Shown: positions 8,833 through 9,976 of the stretch, piece after piece | Layout: every line of letters starts with the position of its first letter | Numbering within the stretch: position 1 is the first letter of the stretch | Assembly (NCBI GenBank): GCA_964507305.1 | Contig: CAZDPQ010000096.1 | Location: 1 to 9,976, forward strand | Reading direction: 5' to 3' | Source: JAQVYV01 sp964507305 | GTDB lineage: Bacteria > Bacillota > Clostridia > Saccharofermentanales > UBA5734 | DNA length: 9,976 bases | The notes under the pieces: model-generated | Databases searched by the model: none | The model's input: the letters and a program-made list of their open reading frames with translations, nothing else | What the model was told of the DNA's origin: nothing | Program-made: the position numbers and the translations under genes

Positions 8833-8870
8833 AAATATCTGCAGCGAAATCGCTCCGGTATAGGATATTT
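8833..8870 (-). other. Inverted repeat just downstream of upp
   Basis: AAATATC (8870-8864) pairs with GATATTT (8839-8833), with an inner AGCG/CGCT stem. It begins 8 nt after the upp stop and could form a branched or imperfect hairpin in the upp transcript. No T-tract follows, so termination there would be weak; it may instead protect the 3' end. Confidence 0.3.
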
Positions 8871-8878
8871 GGTTGTCT

Positions 8879-9508
8879 TCACTTCGTCCCGAACAGCCTG
8901 TCGCCCGCATCTCCGAGCCCCGGGACGATGTACGCGTGGTCGTTGAGCCTCTCGTCGAGCGCCGCGCAGAAAACCGGCACATCGGGATGGTCCTTCTGGA
9001 TCCTGCGGACTCCCTCGGGCGCCGCGATCAGGCACATGAACTTGATGCTGCGGATGCCCCGGGCCTTGAGGAATGAAACGGCCGCCGACGCGGAGCCGCC
9101 CGTGGCGAGCATAGGATCCAGTATGACGATGTCCCGCTCCGCCGCGTCTTCCGGAAGCTTGCAATAGTACTCGACCGGCTCGAATGTCGCCGGATCGCGG
9201 TACAGCCCGATATGCCCGACCTTCGCCATCGGCATCAGGCTGAGCATGCCGTCCACCATCCCGAGTCCGGCACGCAGGATCGGGACGAATGCCATCTTCT
9301 TGCCGGCCAGCACTTTCGTCCTGGCGACGGCGACCGGAGTCTCGATTTCGATCTCCTTGAGGGGAAGATCCCTCGTCACTTCATAGGCCATCAGCATCGA
9401 CACTTCCGACACGAGCTCGCGGAACTCCTTGGTCGTGGTCCGCCGGTCTCTCATCAGGGATATTTTGTGCTGGATCAGGGGGTGGTCGAAAATAAATACG
9501 TTCTCCAT
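8879..9508 (-). CDS. upp: Uracil phosphoribosyltransferase
   Basis: This 209-residue enzyme makes UMP from uracil and PRPP in pyrimidine salvage, in the cytoplasm. The N terminus MENVFIFDHPLIQHKISLMRD (1-21) and TTTKEFRELV are typical of Upp. PILRAGLGMVDGML (about 75-88) forms part of the active site. The PRPP-binding loop is DPMLATGGSA (about 131-140, with the acid-rich strand before it), and the C-terminal uracil-binding region reads YIVPGLGDAGDRLFGTK. Length equals the family norm. ATG 9508 is chosen because it gives the canonical N terminus, has GGAGG 5 nt upstream and lies downstream of the promoter; an ATG at 9535 would be at or before the transcription start. Location just upstream of the atp operon in the same direction is a known arrangement in Bacillus and relatives. 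Confidence 0.97.
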   Translation of the reverse strand: MENVFIFDHPLIQHKISLMRDRRTTTKEFRELVSEVSMLMAYEVTRDLPLKEIEIETPVAVARTKVLAGKKMAFVPILRAGLGMVDGMLSLMPMAKVGHIGLYRDPATFEPVEYYCKLPEDAAERDIVILDPMLATGGSASAAVSFLKARGIRSIKFMCLIAAPEGVRRIQKDHPDVPVFCAALDERLNDHAYIVPGLGDAGDRLFGTK

Positions 9509-9537
9509 GCAAACCTCCGGTATGATGACTTTCATCT

Positions 9538-9567
9538 ATTCTATCACTAATCCGCGCGAATGTTCAA
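9538..9567 (-). promoter_or_regulatory. Promoter of upp
   Basis: On the minus strand TTGAAC (9562-9567), an 18-bp spacer and TAGAAT (9538-9543) preceded by TGA form an extended -10. Transcription would start near 9531, about 23 nt before ATG 9508. The leader is too short for a PyrR-type attenuator. Confidence 0.65.
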
Positions 9568-9628
9568 CTGATGCGGCACGGTGCGGTGCAGGTTCCATCG
9601 AAGGAATTAAGAAAAATCCTTGACAGTA

Positions 9629-9727
9629 CTAGGCTGTTTGTGCAAACCTGAATTCTACCGGGCTCTTGTAGCCCAGGGATTTATGTTTACGCTTTCGGTA
9701 ATAAAACAGTTCGATGTAGCTGCTGTG
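9629..9727 (-). mobile_element. IS3-family transposase remnant (C-terminal end of OrfB)
   Basis: On the minus strand the frame ending at TAG (9629-9631) reads SSYIELFYYRKRKHKSLGY followed by KSPVEFRFAQTA. This is the characteristic end of IS3-family integrase-type transposases (YI.FYN.KR.H..LGY.SP..F). The recognisable part is only about 31 residues. Upstream of about 9727 the similarity stops, and the frame hits a TGA soon after, so the DDE catalytic domain is gone. Short inverted repeats, ACAGTAC at 9623-9629 and GTACTGT at 9736-9742, flank the stub. They could be relics of the element's ends after an internal deletion, or chance. No target-site duplication is evident. The remnant cannot be active. 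Confidence 0.75.
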
Positions 9728-9763
9728 ACACAATTGTACTGTAAATCACTACAACATTAGGTG

Positions 9764-9940
9764 TTATTTTTTAGCGATCGGAATCATCTTGCCATCAATG
9801 ATTATCGTATAATCATCAGGCAGTTCATCAAGAACCAAAAACCAATATCTGTCGCTATATCCGTATGAATTAATTCTTTCCATGTATTGAAATTCAGATG
9901 AGATATTGTCTTCAACGATGCTGCAATGCGGTGGATTTTG
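9764..9940 (-). pseudogene. Tail of an unrecognised, probably decayed protein-coding gene
   Basis: On the minus strand the frame ending at TAA 9764-9766 is open for 58 residues. It reads like real protein: QNPPHCSIVEDNISSEFQYM, then ERINSYGYSDRYWFLVLDEL, then PDDYTIIIDGKMIPIAKK. In the same frame there are stops at 9941-9943 (TGA) and 9965-9967 (TAA), separated by AYGSLKD, so any longer gene is interrupted; the window edge hides the rest. The only in-frame ATG inside is at the YMER position, without a clear RBS. Base composition is much more AT-rich than the atp region, as expected for acquired or decaying DNA next to an IS stub. I do not recognise the family. A short complete gene of about 46 residues is a less likely alternative. 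Confidence 0.45.
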
Positions 9941-9976
9941 TCAGTCCTTCAAGCTGCCATATGCTTACGCATCCAT

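Noticed and set aside
8791..8982. Small minus-strand open frame between upp and atpB as an atpI-like gene
   Set aside because: Most of it is a shadow of upp, it has no membrane segment and it contains the operon promoter.
9798..9816. 8-bp perfect inverted repeat ATGATTAT/ATAATCAT as an operator
   Set aside because: It lies within the coding frame of the decayed gene tail, in AT-rich sequence, and has no gene start next to it.

Overview
The window looks like a chromosomal segment of a fairly GC-rich member of the Bacillota (Firmicutes, Clostridia-like). This rests on the GGAGG-type ribosome binding sites, the vegetative-type promoters (TTGAAA, 17 bp, TACTAT or CATAAT), and the order upp followed by the atp operon, which is also found in Bacillus and relatives. 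The lineage call is inference; no rRNA or other marker is present.

Layout. Positions 1-585 (minus) hold the N-terminal 195 codons of a PilB/GspE-type traffic ATPase that runs off the left edge. A divergent intergenic region of about 250 bp (586-832) carries a strong promoter for that gene, a 13-bp direct repeat, and a weaker promoter region with a C8 tract ahead of a plus-strand Gfo/Idh/MocA-family oxidoreductase (833-2011). Its 3' end converges on and overlaps by 10 bp the end of a minus-strand F1Fo ATP synthase operon. That operon reads right to left: atpB (a), atpE (c), atpF (b), atpA (alpha), atpG (gamma), atpD (beta), atpC (epsilon). It appears to start from a promoter at 8780-8808 and to stop at an intrinsic terminator at 1908-1937, inside the oxidoreductase gene. 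Upstream of it is upp (uracil phosphoribosyltransferase, 8879-9508) with its own promoter at 9538-9567. The right end (9568-9976) is AT-richer and decayed: the C-terminal stub of an IS3-family transposase and the tail of an unrecognised gene with in-frame stops.

The main surprise is in the ATP synthase. There is no separate delta-subunit gene (atpH) between atpF and atpA, where it normally lies. Instead the alpha subunit carries about 130 extra N-terminal residues. The first 80 or so closely resemble the C-terminal, b-binding domain of delta/OSCP, and are followed by a linker and then an ordinary alpha subunit. The N-terminal six-helix domain of delta is not seen anywhere in the window. A canonical F1 has three alpha but only one delta, so this fusion raises a stoichiometry problem for the peripheral stalk. 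The beta subunit also has an unusual acidic, Ala/Gly/Pro-rich C-terminal tail of about 76 residues. The c subunit lacks the Na+-ligand Gln, which suggests proton coupling.

Together the operon would encode a membrane Fo (a, b, c) and a soluble F1 (alpha, beta, gamma, epsilon), with the delta function partly absorbed into alpha. The atpI gene often found first in such operons is absent.
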